64,000 bases of DNA from Ancistrus triradiatus. Taxonomy: Eukaryota; Chordata; Actinopteri; Siluriformes; Loricariidae. The stretch lies in contig JAJAGP010000767.1 in NCBI GenBank assembly GCA_025084515.1, positions 62,001 to 126,000 on the forward strand. The letters are read 5' to 3'. How positions within the stretch are numbered: position 1 is the first letter of the stretch; each line of letters opens with the position of its first letter. Both the position numbers and the translations under genes were made by a program. The notes below the pieces were generated by a model, which worked only from the letters and a program-made list of their open reading frames with translations, searched no databases and was not told where the DNA came from. This document shows, piece by piece, positions 10,233 to 21,689 of the stretch.

Positions 10233-10529
10233 AAATTTTACTGTGACGTTGCATAGAATCTGATTATTTCCCAGAGTACGGGTTAAAACTATATTAATCC
10301 ATTATAAATATTAATATCAGTATTAGTCGACTAACTGTGTGAGCATTTAACAACTTCAAAAATATATCTGAATCTTGCATTTTTACCTGTTCAATCAGTT
10401 GCACGGTTTGCCTGATCATTGTCTAAGGCAGAGACAAACACCATGAGCAGTGTAAAGTAGGAATCACTGCTAAGTCATGCTCAAAAGAATCATACTTACA
10501 CCCAGCTCGACACAGACCAGTACTGCATG

Positions 10530-11580
10530 CATTGAATCACTGAAGCTTAAACTGTATGAGCTATAGGAAAACTCACTGGCTCACTAAATTACCAAAAGAT
10601 TCGCTTATTCAATCACTGACCTGCTAAACAGTATATTAAAGAATCTAGGTCATGACTAAACAATTCACTTATTCACTGATTCACACACTCACTGGTTGAA
10701 TGGAACTGCAGGGAATCTTGGTTGTGATATGCAGATCTAAATCAATGACCTGATAAATAATGAAAAAGGGAATCTCGTACATAACAAAGGGATTCATTGA
10801 TTTAAACTCTGAGTCTTTGAATGAGTGAGGAGTGAATCTAGGTCAAAACACAAGGATTCAAATTCAAAACTGACCTTCTGAATGAAAGAGGAGGATTCTC
10901 ATGAACTATTAAATGACTCACTGATTCAAACACCTGATGAACAATGGATAGGGGACTCTCATGCATGATTAAATTGATTCACTGATTCAAACACTGACCA
11001 ATGAACAATGGATAGGGGACTCTCATGCATGATTAAATGATTCACTGAGTCAAACACAGACATGGAGGACAATACATAGGAGACTCTCATATATGACCTA
11101 ATGATTCACTGATTCAAGCACTGACCTGATGAACAATAGATAGGGGCCTCTCGTGCATGATTCAGTGATTCGGAGCCTAGTGGGTAAGGTACTGGACTAT
11201 GGACCAGAAGGTCCAGGCTTCAAATCCCAACTCTGCCAAGGTGCCACTGTTGGGTCCTTGAGCAAGATCCTTAACCCACAATTGCTTGGATTGTAAGACT
11301 GTTTCAAGTCACTCTGGATAAGGATGTCTGCTAAATGGCATGAATGTAAATGTACTGAGTGGAACAACCTCGGTCATTACCAAATGATCCAGTGATTCAA
11401 ACAATGACCTGGTAAATGGACAGAGGGAATCTCAAACATAAGGAGATTTTCTGATTTAAACTCTGAACCTTTTAAATGGGGTTGGTGTGAATCTATGCAG
11501 AAACAGCAAAAGTCACTGATTCAAACACTGACCTGCTGAATGAAAGAGAAGACTGGACGAGAGGTACATGACCGAACAAT
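10530..11580. repeat. Diverged minisatellite, unit about 61-64 bp
   Basis: The anchor GATTCACTGATTCAAACACT recurs at 10915, 10976, 11039 and 11103, spaced 61-64 bp apart. Between anchors lies a conserved GGATAGGGGACTCTCATGCA segment. Older, more diverged units extend to both sides (GAATCTAGGTC and CTGACCTGMTGAA-type motifs). A SINE at 11171 interrupts the array within an anchor. Confidence 0.75.
11171..11353 (+). mobile_element. tRNA-derived SINE inside the minisatellite
   Basis: The head GAGCCTAGTGGGTAAGGTAC and B box GCTTCAAATCCCAACTC are followed by the CACTCTGGATAAGGATGTCT tail and TGAATGTAAATG. Minisatellite units resume after it, so the insertion postdates the array. Confidence 0.85.
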
Positions 11581-11959
11581 TTGGTGACAAAAGTGCAGTA
11601 AAGTCTAGAAAACGTACCTTATGCTCACCTTTCTTCATCAAAATGAAGGAGTTTTTTTTTGTTTTTTCTTAGCTTTGAGTTTTTTTTTCCCTACACAGGA
11701 CTGTGTTGTCATTGCTCTGTATGTTAGACTTGAAGAATGGATAAATAAATTGAGTCAACACTTATGCAAGGCTACTATTAGTGTAACGTGAAACAAAATG
11801 CACATGTGCAGTAAAGTTTCTATTTTATAAGCCGTCCCTTTATCACCTGCATAGATGATCACTTAATATAGTAATACAGCTGTATTTTTTAAAGGGTGCC
11901 GTGCCATGAAAATGTCAGACCGTAACACTTCTGTAATGCTGTGTACATAAACCTTTCTT

Positions 11960-12395
11960 TCTTTATCTCCTTTTCCAGCTCATCTGTTTTCTTTTCATCC
12001 CCTGCCATCATTGTTTTCCTCGAGGTGGATCCCAGAAACAAATGAGTTCACCATTAAATCAAATCTAACCAGAGCTAAAGGAGGAGAGAAAGCTCTCGCT
12101 CGCCCGCTTGCTTGCTCGCTCGCTTTTGCTCCTGCACTCATCTCGTCCTTTCTTCATCTAGCTTAGTAGATTTATTAGGTGAGCTGAGGCCTTGGGCTGT
12201 CACCACTCAGCACACTTTCGAATCAATAATTGGAAAAATTAATTATCACAGCCGAGGAGCTTCAGTAAAACATTTATTCCCCTATTTGGAATAACAGAGG
12301 AGAGGCAGCGTCGATTGCCTGCTAATGCCACCAGTGATCAGCAGATTATTAACGAGCGGCAGATAGGCTGCTGTCTCGTTCTTCAACTGGTCAAA
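11960..12395. promoter_or_regulatory. Candidate conserved noncoding block
   Basis: A repeat-free, high-complexity stretch containing a homeodomain-type cluster (TTGGAAAAATTAATTATCAC at about 12231-12250) and other TAAT cores. No coding signature is seen. I infer a possible intronic enhancer from sequence texture only. Confidence 0.3.
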
Positions 12396-12494
12396 CATCA
12401 AGTACACACACACACACTTGTCTTTTTCATGTGTTAAACCCTCTTTTCGTGGCCAGGGTTTCAGGGGCCTCTGGTGCCTATCCTCAAAGAACAC

Positions 12495-12720
12495 AGGGGG
12501 AAAATGTAAGCATGCCCTGGATGGGATGCCAGTCCATCACATCAATGATCACTTGTACCTGTGTACCTGGGGTGGTGGTATAGCGGATTAAACTCTCTGG
12601 GTTTACTCTGTCTGTGTGGGTTTACTCTGGGTTTACTCCAAAGACAGGCATTAGGTTAGTTGGTCACTCAAAATTGGCCCATGACTAGTGTGTTGATAAC
12701 CTTGTGTCTGTCTTATATAT
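12495..12720. mobile_element. Mermaid/DANA-like SINE pieces
   Basis: GGATGGGATGCCAGTCCATC at 12518 is the antisense 3' part of a Mermaid-type SINE. GTGGGTTTACTCTGGGTTTA at 12615 and GGTTAGTTGGTCACTCAAAA at 12653 are sense pieces of another. The copies are broken and rearranged. Confidence 0.55.
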
Positions 12721-12887
12721 AGTATTTAATGCTAATGCAACATTGAAGAAAATAAGATATTTGTAGCAGCTGTAGCAAGGTATCTGAATCGGGAGAGCCA
12801 AGCTAGCAGTTCAAACACATTGTATTTTTAGTTTTATTGGAAAGAAAAATCCTTAATTGTGCATTTAAATGTCATGTACTACTAGAT

Positions 12888-12966
12888 GTGTAACAATGCA
12901 TCGTGACAAGACTCACCATGATGCAAAAATTGGACGGTGTCCATTGTCAGGTGGGGCAATGCATTG
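12888..12966. mobile_element. Possible hAT-type end fragment
   Basis: ACTAGATGTGTAACAATGCA-TCGTG resembles the ends of fish hAT MITEs (TAGGTGTGTAAC... type). A SINE at 12967 follows directly, and no opposite end was found. Confidence 0.3.
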
Positions 12967-13151
12967 ACTTTGGTAGCCTAGCGGTTAAAGTACTGGAATA
13001 TTGACCAAAAGGTCCAGGGTTCAAATCCTACCGCTGCCACTGTTGGGTCCTTGAGAAAGGCCCTTAAGCCACAATTGCCTGGATTGTAAGACTGTACCAA
13101 TTGTAAGTTGCTCTGGATAAGGGCATCTGCTAAATGGCATAAAGGTAAATG
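12967..13151 (+). mobile_element. tRNA-derived SINE (V-SINE-like)
   Basis: Head TTGGTAGCCTAGCGGTTAAA, B box GGGTTCAAATCCTACC, body GCCACAATTGCCTGGATTGT, tail TGCTCTGGATAAGGGCATCT and TAAAGGTAAATG. It is essentially complete. Confidence 0.88.
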
Positions 13152-13359
13152 TCTAATTGGATTGTACGTTCTTGATTTTTGGGGTTCAGCTAAATGTCCT
13201 TACTTTGTCATACGCTCAGCACTTAGCGTGTAATTGTAGATTATGGCCGGAGTTAAATCCCTGCCCTTTACAACAGTTATGCTAGAAGAATGGTGACCCC
13301 ATTGCATCGAGCCCTCTGTATAATGTACAAAAAGATGGATATCCAGAAATAATTGACCT

Positions 13360-13925
13360 CATTAAATAATTGCCTTTCCAATAACATCCACAGCTGCGCT
13401 ACACAAACATAACAGGAAAAAGCATGGTGAATTGATTATTAGTCCTCGAGTTTGATTAGCACCTCAACCTTTACATGCCTTAATGTGAGACAGAGCCTTA
13501 TTATCCCCATGCAAACAGGTTCATTTTTAGGATTTGTTACGTGTGCGGTAGGCACGTGTAATTGTTTCATTGGAAAGGGGGGGAATTGCATTTCACACAT
13601 TTTAGCCCTTAACTAAGGCTGCGGTTTGACTCATAAAACAAAATCATTAATACTGTCTCCACCGGCTGCCCGCCGTATGAGCGGTCACACCGTGCTGCAA
13701 AACCAACAGTTGATTTATTGCACATTTGTCATATATGGAAGCGACCAGATGTGGACCAGATTTGCTCCCAGCAGCCTGTAATATGCTGATTGTTCTGAAT
13801 CCATATCCTCCGGAGCCCGGCAGTATGTAATCAAATATTACTGCAGCAGGAGAGTCTGGCTCTCTGTGGAAAATAGATGTTACACGGGCCTCTGCCGCAC
13901 AGCTGTTTACTATATTGGATAGTCC
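13360..13925. promoter_or_regulatory. Candidate conserved noncoding block
   Basis: About 560 bp with no repeat, balanced composition and many TF-site-like words (ATTGATTATTAG, TAATTGTTTCATT, ATTGCACATTTGTC, ATCAAATATTACTG). No open frame has a protein signature. It is among the best regulatory-block candidates in the upstream intron. Confidence 0.35.
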
Positions 13926-14299
13926 TTTGTGTCCAAACTGCTCCTGTAGTAAACACCGGAATTACCTGGATTTGTTTCCACCAAACAAAAAAAAAGCAGA
14001 AGTACAAATGGGCCTCCCTTTATTGGATATTATTTCAGTGGATATTATTTCACTGAAGCGTCTGCACAGAGCTAGGCAATATTGGAAAGGTAGAGAGTTG
14101 TTTTTGATAAATCCTAAATAAATAATTTCCTGCTAAAAGTTTACAAAATGTAACACACTAAAGCACACCACAACATGTAATTGTACACTGTTAATGTCTA
14201 GGTAGAAAAATACAGTGCATTTTTATTTTCTGTCCATCAATCTACATGAATATGGAATGCTGAATGTCCTCCAACCTTCCCTATTAGCAGGTCAGCTAA

Positions 14300-15829
14300 T
14301 AAAAAAAAAGTATTAGTAGTAGTCAGCCACTGATTGTGCAAGTTCTCCTACTTAGAAAGATGAGAGAGGTCTGTAATTTTCATCATAGGTACACTTCAGC
14401 TATGAGAGACAAAATGAGAATAACAAATCCAGGAAATCACATTGTAGGATTTTTAAAGAGTTAAATTGTAAATCATGGTGGAAAATAAGTATTTGGTCAC
14501 CCACAAACAAGCAAGATTTCTGGCTCTCACAGACCTGTAACTTCTTTAAGATGTTCTTCTGTCCTCCACTCGTTACCTGTATTAATGGCACCTGTTTGAC
14601 CTTGTTATCTGTATAAAAGTCACCTGTCCACAGCCTCAAACAGTCAGACTCCAAACTCAACCATAGCCAAGATCAAAGAGCTGTTGAAGGACACCAGGAA
14701 GAAAATTGTAGACCTGCACCAGGCTGGGAAGAGTGAATCTACAATAGGCAAGCAGGTTGGTGTGAATAAATCAACTGTGGGAGCAATTGTAAGAAAATGG
14801 AAGATGTACAAGGCACAGTGATAGAATACATTGATAATCCAGATATGTGGCCCCAAGCAAGATCTCATCCTGTGGGGTCAAAATGATCATGAGAACGGTG
14901 AGCAAAAATCCCAGAACTACATGGAGGGACCTGATGAATGACCTGCAGAGAGCTGGGACCAAAGTAACAAAGGCTACCATCAGGAACACACTACGCCGAG
15001 AGGGACTCAGATCCTGCAGTGCCAGGCGTGTCCCCTGCTTAAGCCAGTACATGTCCAGGCCCGTCTGAAGTTTGCCTGAGAGCATATGGATGATCCAGAA
15101 GAGGATTGGGAGAATATCATGTGGTCAGATGAAATCAAAATTTGCATCCCAAGAACACCATACCTACTGTGAAGCATGGAGGTAGAAACCTCATGCTTTG
15201 GGGCTGTTTTTCTGCAGAGGGGACAGGACGACTGATCTGTGTTAAGGGAAGAATGAATGGGGCCATGCATCGTGAGATTTTAAGCCAAAACCTCCTTCCA
15301 TCAGTGAGAGCATTGAAGATGGAACGTGGCTGGGTCTTCCATCATGACAATGATCCCAAACACACCTCTTGGGCAACGAAAGATTGTCTCTGTAAGAAGC
15401 ATTTCAAGGTCCTGGAGTGGCCTAGCCAGTCTCCAGACCTCAGCCCCATACAAAATGTGTGGATGGAGTTGAAAGTCCCAAAACATCACTGCTCTAGAGG
15501 AGATCTGCATGGAGGAATGGGCCAAAATACCAGCTACAGTGTGTGCAAACCTGGTGAAGACTTACAGGAAACGTTTGACCTCTGTCATTGCCAACAAAGG
15601 TTATGTTACAAAGTGTTGAGCTGAACTTTTGTTATTGCCCAAATACTTATTTTCCACCATAATTTACAATTACATTCTTTAGAAATCCTACAATGTGATT
15701 TCCTGGATTTTTTTCTCATCTTGTCTCTCATAGTTGGTGTACCTGTGATAAATGAAATTGACCTCTCATCTTTCTAGGTAGGAGAACCTGCACAATCAGT
15801 GGCTGATTAAATACTTTTTTGCCCTACTG
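14300..15829 (+). mobile_element. Tc1-like transposon A (degenerate, nearly full length)
   Basis: The right end is GATTAAATACTTTTTTGCCC-TACTG followed by TA. The inverted inner part (CAGCCACTGATTGTGCA, then GTTCTCCTAC) is at the left end near 14321-14350. The outermost left repeat is worn to A-rich sequence. A single transposase region on the plus strand fills the middle. Length of about 1.5 kb is normal for the family. Confidence 0.88.
14663..15621 (+). pseudogene. Tc1-like transposase pseudogene A
   Basis: The N-terminal HTH (IKELLKDTRKKIVDLHQAGK, GVNKSTVGAIVRKWKMYK) begins at an ATA where the start ATG is expected, and a stop follows near 14820. A second HTH part (TVSKNPRTTWRDLMNDLQRA) lies at 14895-15060. 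The first catalytic Asp survives in MWSDE near 15128. A deletion follows before HPKNTIPTVKHGG. The second Asp is in HHDNDPKHTS. The third catalytic residue, normally Glu 34 residues later in NPIE, is Gln (SPIQ, codon 15451-15453). A dead DD34E transposase. Confidence 0.88.
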
Positions 15830-16776
15830 TACATACAAACAGCCATAAAGGAGGAGTTTATTTTTATTATACCCAATTTTTATTCAGTAATGTTGTGATT
15901 GGAAGGACGTTAAGGAATACTGTCTTGTCAAGATTATTGTGGATCAGAGAATATACAACTGGAGAGTCATATGAGAAAATCTGTCTTAAATTCAAAACAC
16001 AAAAAATGGCCGTAACTAACATGAGTTGGAAAGTTATAGGCTAAATCATGTAAGGCAGAGCTAACAGTAAGGACAGTTTCTGAAGCAGGGGTTGCTTTCC
16101 TAAAATGAGTACCACCATGCTAAATAATATGCACAACCAACATGTTGCATACTATTTAGAATGTCGTTTGTGGCTTAGACTACAGTTAAATCCACTGAGT
16201 ACTAAATAGTATGTGCCACAAACTACAGCCGTAGTAGTATGTATACATGGAAGGGAAGAATAATACTTGAGTGAAGTTAAAAAAGTCTTTATACTTCATT
16301 ACTATAAACCGCTGTGAACCTGGGTCCAAACCGGGTACATACTCATTACAAGATAATGTCTGGCTCATGAGACTCATTTTGTGTTAGCTGTGCATCTGGC
16401 ATTTCCTCAAAGCAAAAAGAAAATAATTAGAAGACATGGTGTGTTTTTTTTGGCCATATAAGAATAGGATTCATTTGAATTACGCTGTTGTGTGAATCTG
16501 AACATATTAGATGCAGTCAACACACACACTTTCTGGGGGCTTGGGGGATTTGAATTGTTCCATAGAGTTCAAACAACAGATTGCAAACACTGCAACGCCT
16601 GTACTTTTGCTGCAGGAAGGAGCGTGTGAGGAGTGTGTGAGGGTATGTTTGTGCTGTGCTGGCATAAGGGTGGGAGCATCATCAGGTGGAGTTGAGACTG
16701 ACAACTGAGAAGCAATCTTGTCAAGCAGGTGCAGGTGTGTGTGTGTGTGCGTGTGTATGTATGTATTATGCATGTA
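15830..16776. other. Spacer with a hairpin-forming repeat (16119-16215) and a GT tract
   Basis: CTAAATAATATGCACAACCA-style sequence folds back on TGCATACTATTTAG, and an outer pair GTTTGTGGC/GCCACAAAC encloses the next segment. The motif ACTAAATAGTATGTG also occurs in the array at 27720. A (GT)n tract at 16736-16760 abuts transposon B. No gene is seen. Confidence 0.5.
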
Positions 16777-18213
16777 CACAGTGTTGATTGAAAGTTTGTG
16801 AACCCTTTTCTATATTTCTGCATAAATATGACCTAAAACATCAGCAGATTTTCACACAAGCCCCAAAAGAAGATGAAGTATACCAAGTTAAACAAATGAG
16901 ACAAAAATATAATACTTGCTCATTTATTTATTTAGGAAAATGATTCAATATTACATATTAGTGAGTACCAAAAGTATGTGAACCTTTGCTTTCAGTATCT
17001 GGTGTGCCCCCCCTGTGCAGCAATAACTGCAGCTAAATGTTTCCTGTAGCTGTTGATCAGTCCTGCACACCGGTTTGAAGGAATTTTAGCCCATTCCTCC
17101 ATACAGAACAGCTTCAGCTCTGGGATGTTGGTGGGTTTCCTCACATTAGCTGCTCACTTCAGGTCCGTCCACAATATTTCGAATGGATTAAGGTCAGGAC
17201 TTTGACTTGGCCATTCGAAAACATGAACTTTATTCTTCTTTAACCATTCTTTGGTAGAACGGCTTGTGTGCTTAGGGTCGTTGTCTTGCTGCATGACCCA
17301 CCTTCTCTTGAGATTCAGTTCATGGACAGATGTCCTGATATTTTCCTTTAGAATTCTCTGATATAATTCAGAATTCATTGTTCCATCAATGATGGCAAGC
17401 CATCCTGGCCCAGATGCAGCAAAACAGGCCCAAACCATGATACCACCACCATGTTTCACAGATGGGATAAGGTTCTTAGGATGGAATGCAGTGTTTTCCT
17501 TTCTCCAAACATAACGCTTTTCTTTTAAACCAAAAAATTCTATTTTGGTCTCATCCATCCACAAAACATTCTTCTAATAGCCTTCTGGCTTGTCCATGTG
17601 ATCTTTAGCAAACTGCAGACGAGCAGCAATGTTCTTTTTGGAGAGCAGGGGCTTTCTCCTTGCATCCCTGCCATGCACGCCATTGTTGTTCAGTGTTCTT
17701 CTGATGGTGGACTCATGAACATTAACATTAGCCAATGTGAGAGAGGCCTTCAGTTGCTTAGAAGTTACCCTGGGGTCTTTTGTGACCTCACCAACTATTA
17801 CACGCCTTGCTCTTGGAGTGATCTTTGTTGGTCGACCACTCCTGGGGAGGGTAACAATGATCTTGAATTTCCTCCATTTGTACACATCCTGTCTGACTGT
17901 GGATTTGTGGAGTCCAAACTCTTTAGAAATGGTTTCACCTGACATCCCATTGATTGAAGACACCTGACACTAATTTCACCTTCAAAAGAACTGCTAATCT
18001 TAGAGGCTCACATATTTTTGTCACTCACTAATATGTAACATTGGATTATTTTCCTCAATAAATAAACGACCAATTATAATATTTTTATCTCATTTGTTTA
18101 ACTGGGTTTTCTTTATCTACTTTCAGACTTGGGCGAAAATATGATGTTTTAGGCCATATTTTTGCTGAAATATAGAAAATTCTAAAGGGTTCACCAAATT
18201 TCAAGCACCATTG
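16777..18213 (-). mobile_element. Tc1-like transposon B (best preserved in the window)
   Basis: Both ends are present. The left end is CAGTGTTGATTGAAAGTTTG then GAACCC, and the right end is GGGTTCACCAAATTTCAAGC then ACCATTG, with TA on each side. Inverted homology extends inward past CTATATTTCTGCATAAATAT and GACCTAAAACATCA. The transposase reads on the minus strand. Compared with full-length relatives known to me, the segment between the left-hand promoter region and the first HTH is deleted. Confidence 0.92.
16992..17963 (-). pseudogene. Tc1-like transposase pseudogene B (two stops only)
   Basis: A single frame of 324 codons runs from the HTH (KEFGLHKSTVRQDVYKWRKF) through the AT-hook-like linker (LPRSGRPTKITPRARR) and second HTH to the catalytic domain, ending GGHTRY-stop. 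The catalytic triad is intact: Asp in WMDETKIE, Asp in QQDNDPKHTS, and Glu in NPFEILW exactly 34 residues after the second Asp (DD34E). It is broken by TAG at 17574-17576 and TGA at 17154-17156. Both fall where relatives have Trp, so each is a single G-to-A change. About 25 N-terminal residues and the start Met are missing because of the upstream deletion. Confidence 0.9.
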
Positions 18214-18639
18214 TATATATCGTGTATTCAGCGCTCCAAGTGTGCCCTGTTTGAATCTATCACAGTAAAAACACATGTTGTTATTTGAGGAGAAAGGGAG
18301 CAGAAGGTGATCTCCTCTAAGACTGTACCGGATCAAATGAGTAAAGAAAGCTCAGCTTATGAACAGCCAGCTCTCTCAGGACTGCCGCTAAACTGTTTCC
18401 CTGACAACAGCATGACTTCATCAACAGTTGGGCTCTGTTTTGTGTGATGCTGAAGAGCATTTGCACTCATTTGAGTTGATTATGTGAACAAATGAACATG
18501 GAATATTTTGGCTTGTTAGATTCAAAACATGTTATTTCTCCAGGGGTGGCCCTGCTATGGAATAAGACTATGTTCTATACAATCAGCCAAAGCTAAATGT
18601 TTGATCACCCCTGGCCAAATGACACATTTTTGCTCGTTT

Positions 18640-19140
18640 TCTGCATGAGAAGCTAACGCACCCTCTGTAGGGAACAGACCTAAATACAATCTAACCTCGT
18701 CATCTCGCCAAACTCATCTTTCAACACCTGTGATGGCAGGACGGATTTCCCTCTATGCACTTTACCTTGAAAAGCCACCAACCTCGGCTCTCGCCCTTGC
18801 TATTCCTGAAATGTGACAAATGTCTTGCCAGCAATGAAATTCTACCCCTCTAAGTCACCAAGTTGTCAGACTGGTCTGTAGGTGGCACTTTAATCCTACT
18901 AATAGGGTGCCTTCCCTGCTCGCCCCTCAGCTGGGAGCTCAGTTTGCCGGCCGATTTTGACCCTGGTCACTCCGCTGATTGTTATTGCTCGGTTTATGCG
19001 TTAATCTCATCGTCAGTCTATTAGATGGCCTAAAGCACACGACATGAGATCAACATGCTGATTCGCTAGTTTGAACAATCATACCTTGCAACACCGGATG
19101 ATGTACAGCCCCTGTCTGTTATTCGTTTCAGACTGGACTT
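18640..19140. promoter_or_regulatory. Candidate conserved noncoding block
   Basis: A repeat-free, GC-moderate stretch between transposon B and the next pogo-like element. It contains words such as GATTGTTATTGCTCGG and CAGCTGGGAGCTCAG. There are no coding features. Role inferred from texture only. Confidence 0.3.
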
Positions 19141-19329
19141 CATGCGCTTCACGTCACAGAAATAATCGTCAATCATGGCCTATTTCTCAAATTTACGTAA
19201 ATGAATAGAAACTGTACATGTACGCACATGTTTATGTACATTGTAAATGTGATCGTACGATCACACGGCTGCTCAGTAACACACATTGTCAGCGTCAGGT
19301 ATGAATGTCACTGTCTTGTTTTTTGTAAC

Positions 19330-19873
19330 CTTGTTATAAGACGCATAATATCAATGATCGGCTGCTAACGGGTATATTTTCATACATAAAGCGCACCGGG
19401 TTATAAGGCGCATGAAATGAAACAAAACTCTTAAGTTCCCTCAGAAGCTCAGTTTGGTCTTTACCTGGCGCAGGGCGTCTTCTTGCTTGCTTCCTCCACT
19501 GCCGTACCATTGATTCGTTAATGTTTGAATTCTCTCACAGCTGCTCTATGTCCATGTTGTACTGCGTGACTGATAGCGTTGTGTTTGAAAATCCGCTTCA
19601 AAAAAGAATGAATGAATGCACGTACCCTAATGCTGAAGCACATACCGTATTACCCCGCTATGCTGCGCACTACGGTTGCCGTTAGCTTCGTAACGTACCA
19701 AGGCCGTGCTAAAACATTTTGACAGATTTATGAGCGCCGTGTACCATCTACAATCGGTTGTAGGTCAGAAGGCTCAACCAGAATTAATTCATACATTAGA
19801 CGCACCGCATTTTAAGGCGCACTGTCGATTTTTGAGAAAGTTAAAGGATTTTAAGTGCGCCTTATGGTCCGAA
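19330..19873 (-). mobile_element. pogo/Tigger-like element, CCGTATTTTTCGG family, copy 2
   Basis: In antisense it carries the same internal order as the copy at 1156: AAGCGCACCGGGTTATAAGG, TTAATGTTTGAATTCTCTCA, CACGTACCCTAATGCTGAAG and GCACTGTCGATTTTTGAGAA. It ends CGCCTTATGGTCCGAAT, so the outer inverted repeat is cut off on that side. The other side extends further than in copy 1. The transposase frame carries a 4-bp duplication (TTGC) that shifts the HTH out of frame. Confidence 0.85.
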
Positions 19874-19884
19874 TTAGTTTCATT

Positions 19885-20098
19885 CTTACATTTATCATCT
19901 AAGCCACCCAAGGAGGATGGGTCCCTTTTTGAGTTTTGGCCCTCTCAAGGTTTCTTCCTGATAACATTTAGGGAGTTTTTCCTGGCCACTGTCACCCTAG
20001 GCTTGCTCAATTATAAGATAATCTAAAATTGTGAAGCTGCTTTGAGACAATGGTTCGTTTGTAAAAAGCGCTATATAAATAAATCTGACTTGACTTAA
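19885..20098 (-). repeat. CTCAAAGC repeat, copy 5
   Basis: CCACCCAAGGAGGATGGGTC, GGTTTCTTCCTGATAACATT, GGCCACTGTCACCCTAGGCT and GCTTTGAGACAATGGTTCGT are in family order, ending with AAGCGCTATATAAATAAATC and GACTTGACTT. Confidence 0.85.
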
Positions 20099-20185
20099 AA
20101 GATTTATACCTTTATCTTACAATTTCAGTTGAATTTAAGTTTTATAGCTAATAAATATCCATGTCAATTGTTATATTGGCTTTGA

Positions 20186-20912
20186 ACAAAATGGTATGAG
20201 GCCTGGCTTGCTGACTGTCAGCACTGAAATCATGAGCAGAGAAAGTCAATAAAAATATGTTCTCCTGATACTAATCATGCATTTCTTCACAGTGACCATA
20301 CAATTCTATTCTAATGATGACATATCTGAGTAGCCTAGGGCCTCCTGACATATGGCATGTGTGCCTGTCTCATGTAAATACTTTGTGATTGTCCAAAACA
20401 CAATCGATTACGGAAAATTGGCTTAGGGATGAGAGTGAGAGAGAGAGTTTTAATGTAACCTAAACTTTTTATTTCAGGCTAGCAAGTGAAATTTAGGGAG
20501 CTTATTTTATATTTCCCATAAAGACATTTCTTTTGGGGGTGGCCAATATGACGATATTTTATTGTATCATGATCAATTCTGTTATGCTTTTCTGAGCATA
20601 TCGAGGATATCACCAGTGCTTAAAGAACACTGACCAGCTGTTTCATTAAAGCGTGTAATCCATCCTGTTTAACTGGATGGAGTGCAGCACATTTTGAATA
20701 AAAATGACTTTACGAAGTGTAGGATAATATTTGAATAGTAGTTTTTAAGAATCTGTCACTACTAATGCATTTTTAACAATTATTAACCATTTATTAAGTG
20801 AAGCAAAGTAGGCTTTTCCTTTGTTTTCTAATCAGAACATATTTTTATTGATTTTTTTATTCTCATGATTTCAGTGCTGACAGCCAGCAAGCCAGGCCTC
20901 ATACCATTTTGC
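20186..20912. mobile_element. Unclassified element with ~78-bp inverted repeats
   Basis: The left arm (20186-20263, beginning ACAAAATGGTATGAGGCCTG) is repeated in inverted form at 20834-20912, ending CAGGCCTCATACCATTTTGC. The arms are about 90% alike and enclose about 570 bp with AATATGACGATATTTTATTG-type sequence and no open frame. The structure suits a MITE or fold-back element. No target duplication is clear. Confidence 0.6.
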
Positions 20913-21689
20913 TCAGGGCCAAACCTTTTTTTGAATCTCGGTTATTTTACATTCGTGATTATATTGACTGTATTATTTAATAGCACAGAAATTGTGCATG
21001 TAGTATTTCCTAGTTCGCAAATGTAGTGTTTTTTTTTTTTAGTTTTATGCAAGACCATACATAGAAAATGTTTAAAAAAGCTTATAAATTCAACCAGTGG
21101 CATTCAAATATTTTTTTACATAAGGCAACTGGCTTGGCATCCGATACTTGAGTGTGTACATGAGCTAGATGTGCCTCAGTACCAATAGATATGAGAAATA
21201 AAGCAAATGTCATAGATTGTCTGCATACCAGGGAGAGGAAGACACAGATTGCCCTCCTTGCAAGCAAATAGGCCATTACTGGAGCATTTTATGGCCTGGA
21301 CAATCACTAGTTTCAGGGCTGCGTCCATAAAGTTAAGACCAATATCTTTGAGATTCATGTCTGATTGCAGTCAGCGAGCACAAACAGCCGTAGCGACTGT
21401 TACAGCACATTGCGTCGGAGCTATTGCATGCATATTGCCGTGCATTTCTGAATGCAGCCATTCTGTCTGATGTGGGGCACTTTACCAGAACAAGTGTTTG
21501 CATTCGATTTGCGTCAGATAGAACCGTTTCCCAAATAGTTCTGGATTTTTTTTTTTTTTGCCAACCTGTGTGCTGGGGTGAAGCACTGGGGTGAAATGGC
21601 TTCTTTTTTTATTTGAGACTAGCTAGTGAAGAGCCATGTCTCCTAGAGCCATGAACCTAGAGCCATGAACCTAGAGCCAGCACCATCTT

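Noticed and set aside
10530..11580. CRISPR-like array
   Set aside because: The repeats are 61-64 bp units without unique spacers and sit in vertebrate intron sequence; it is a minisatellite.
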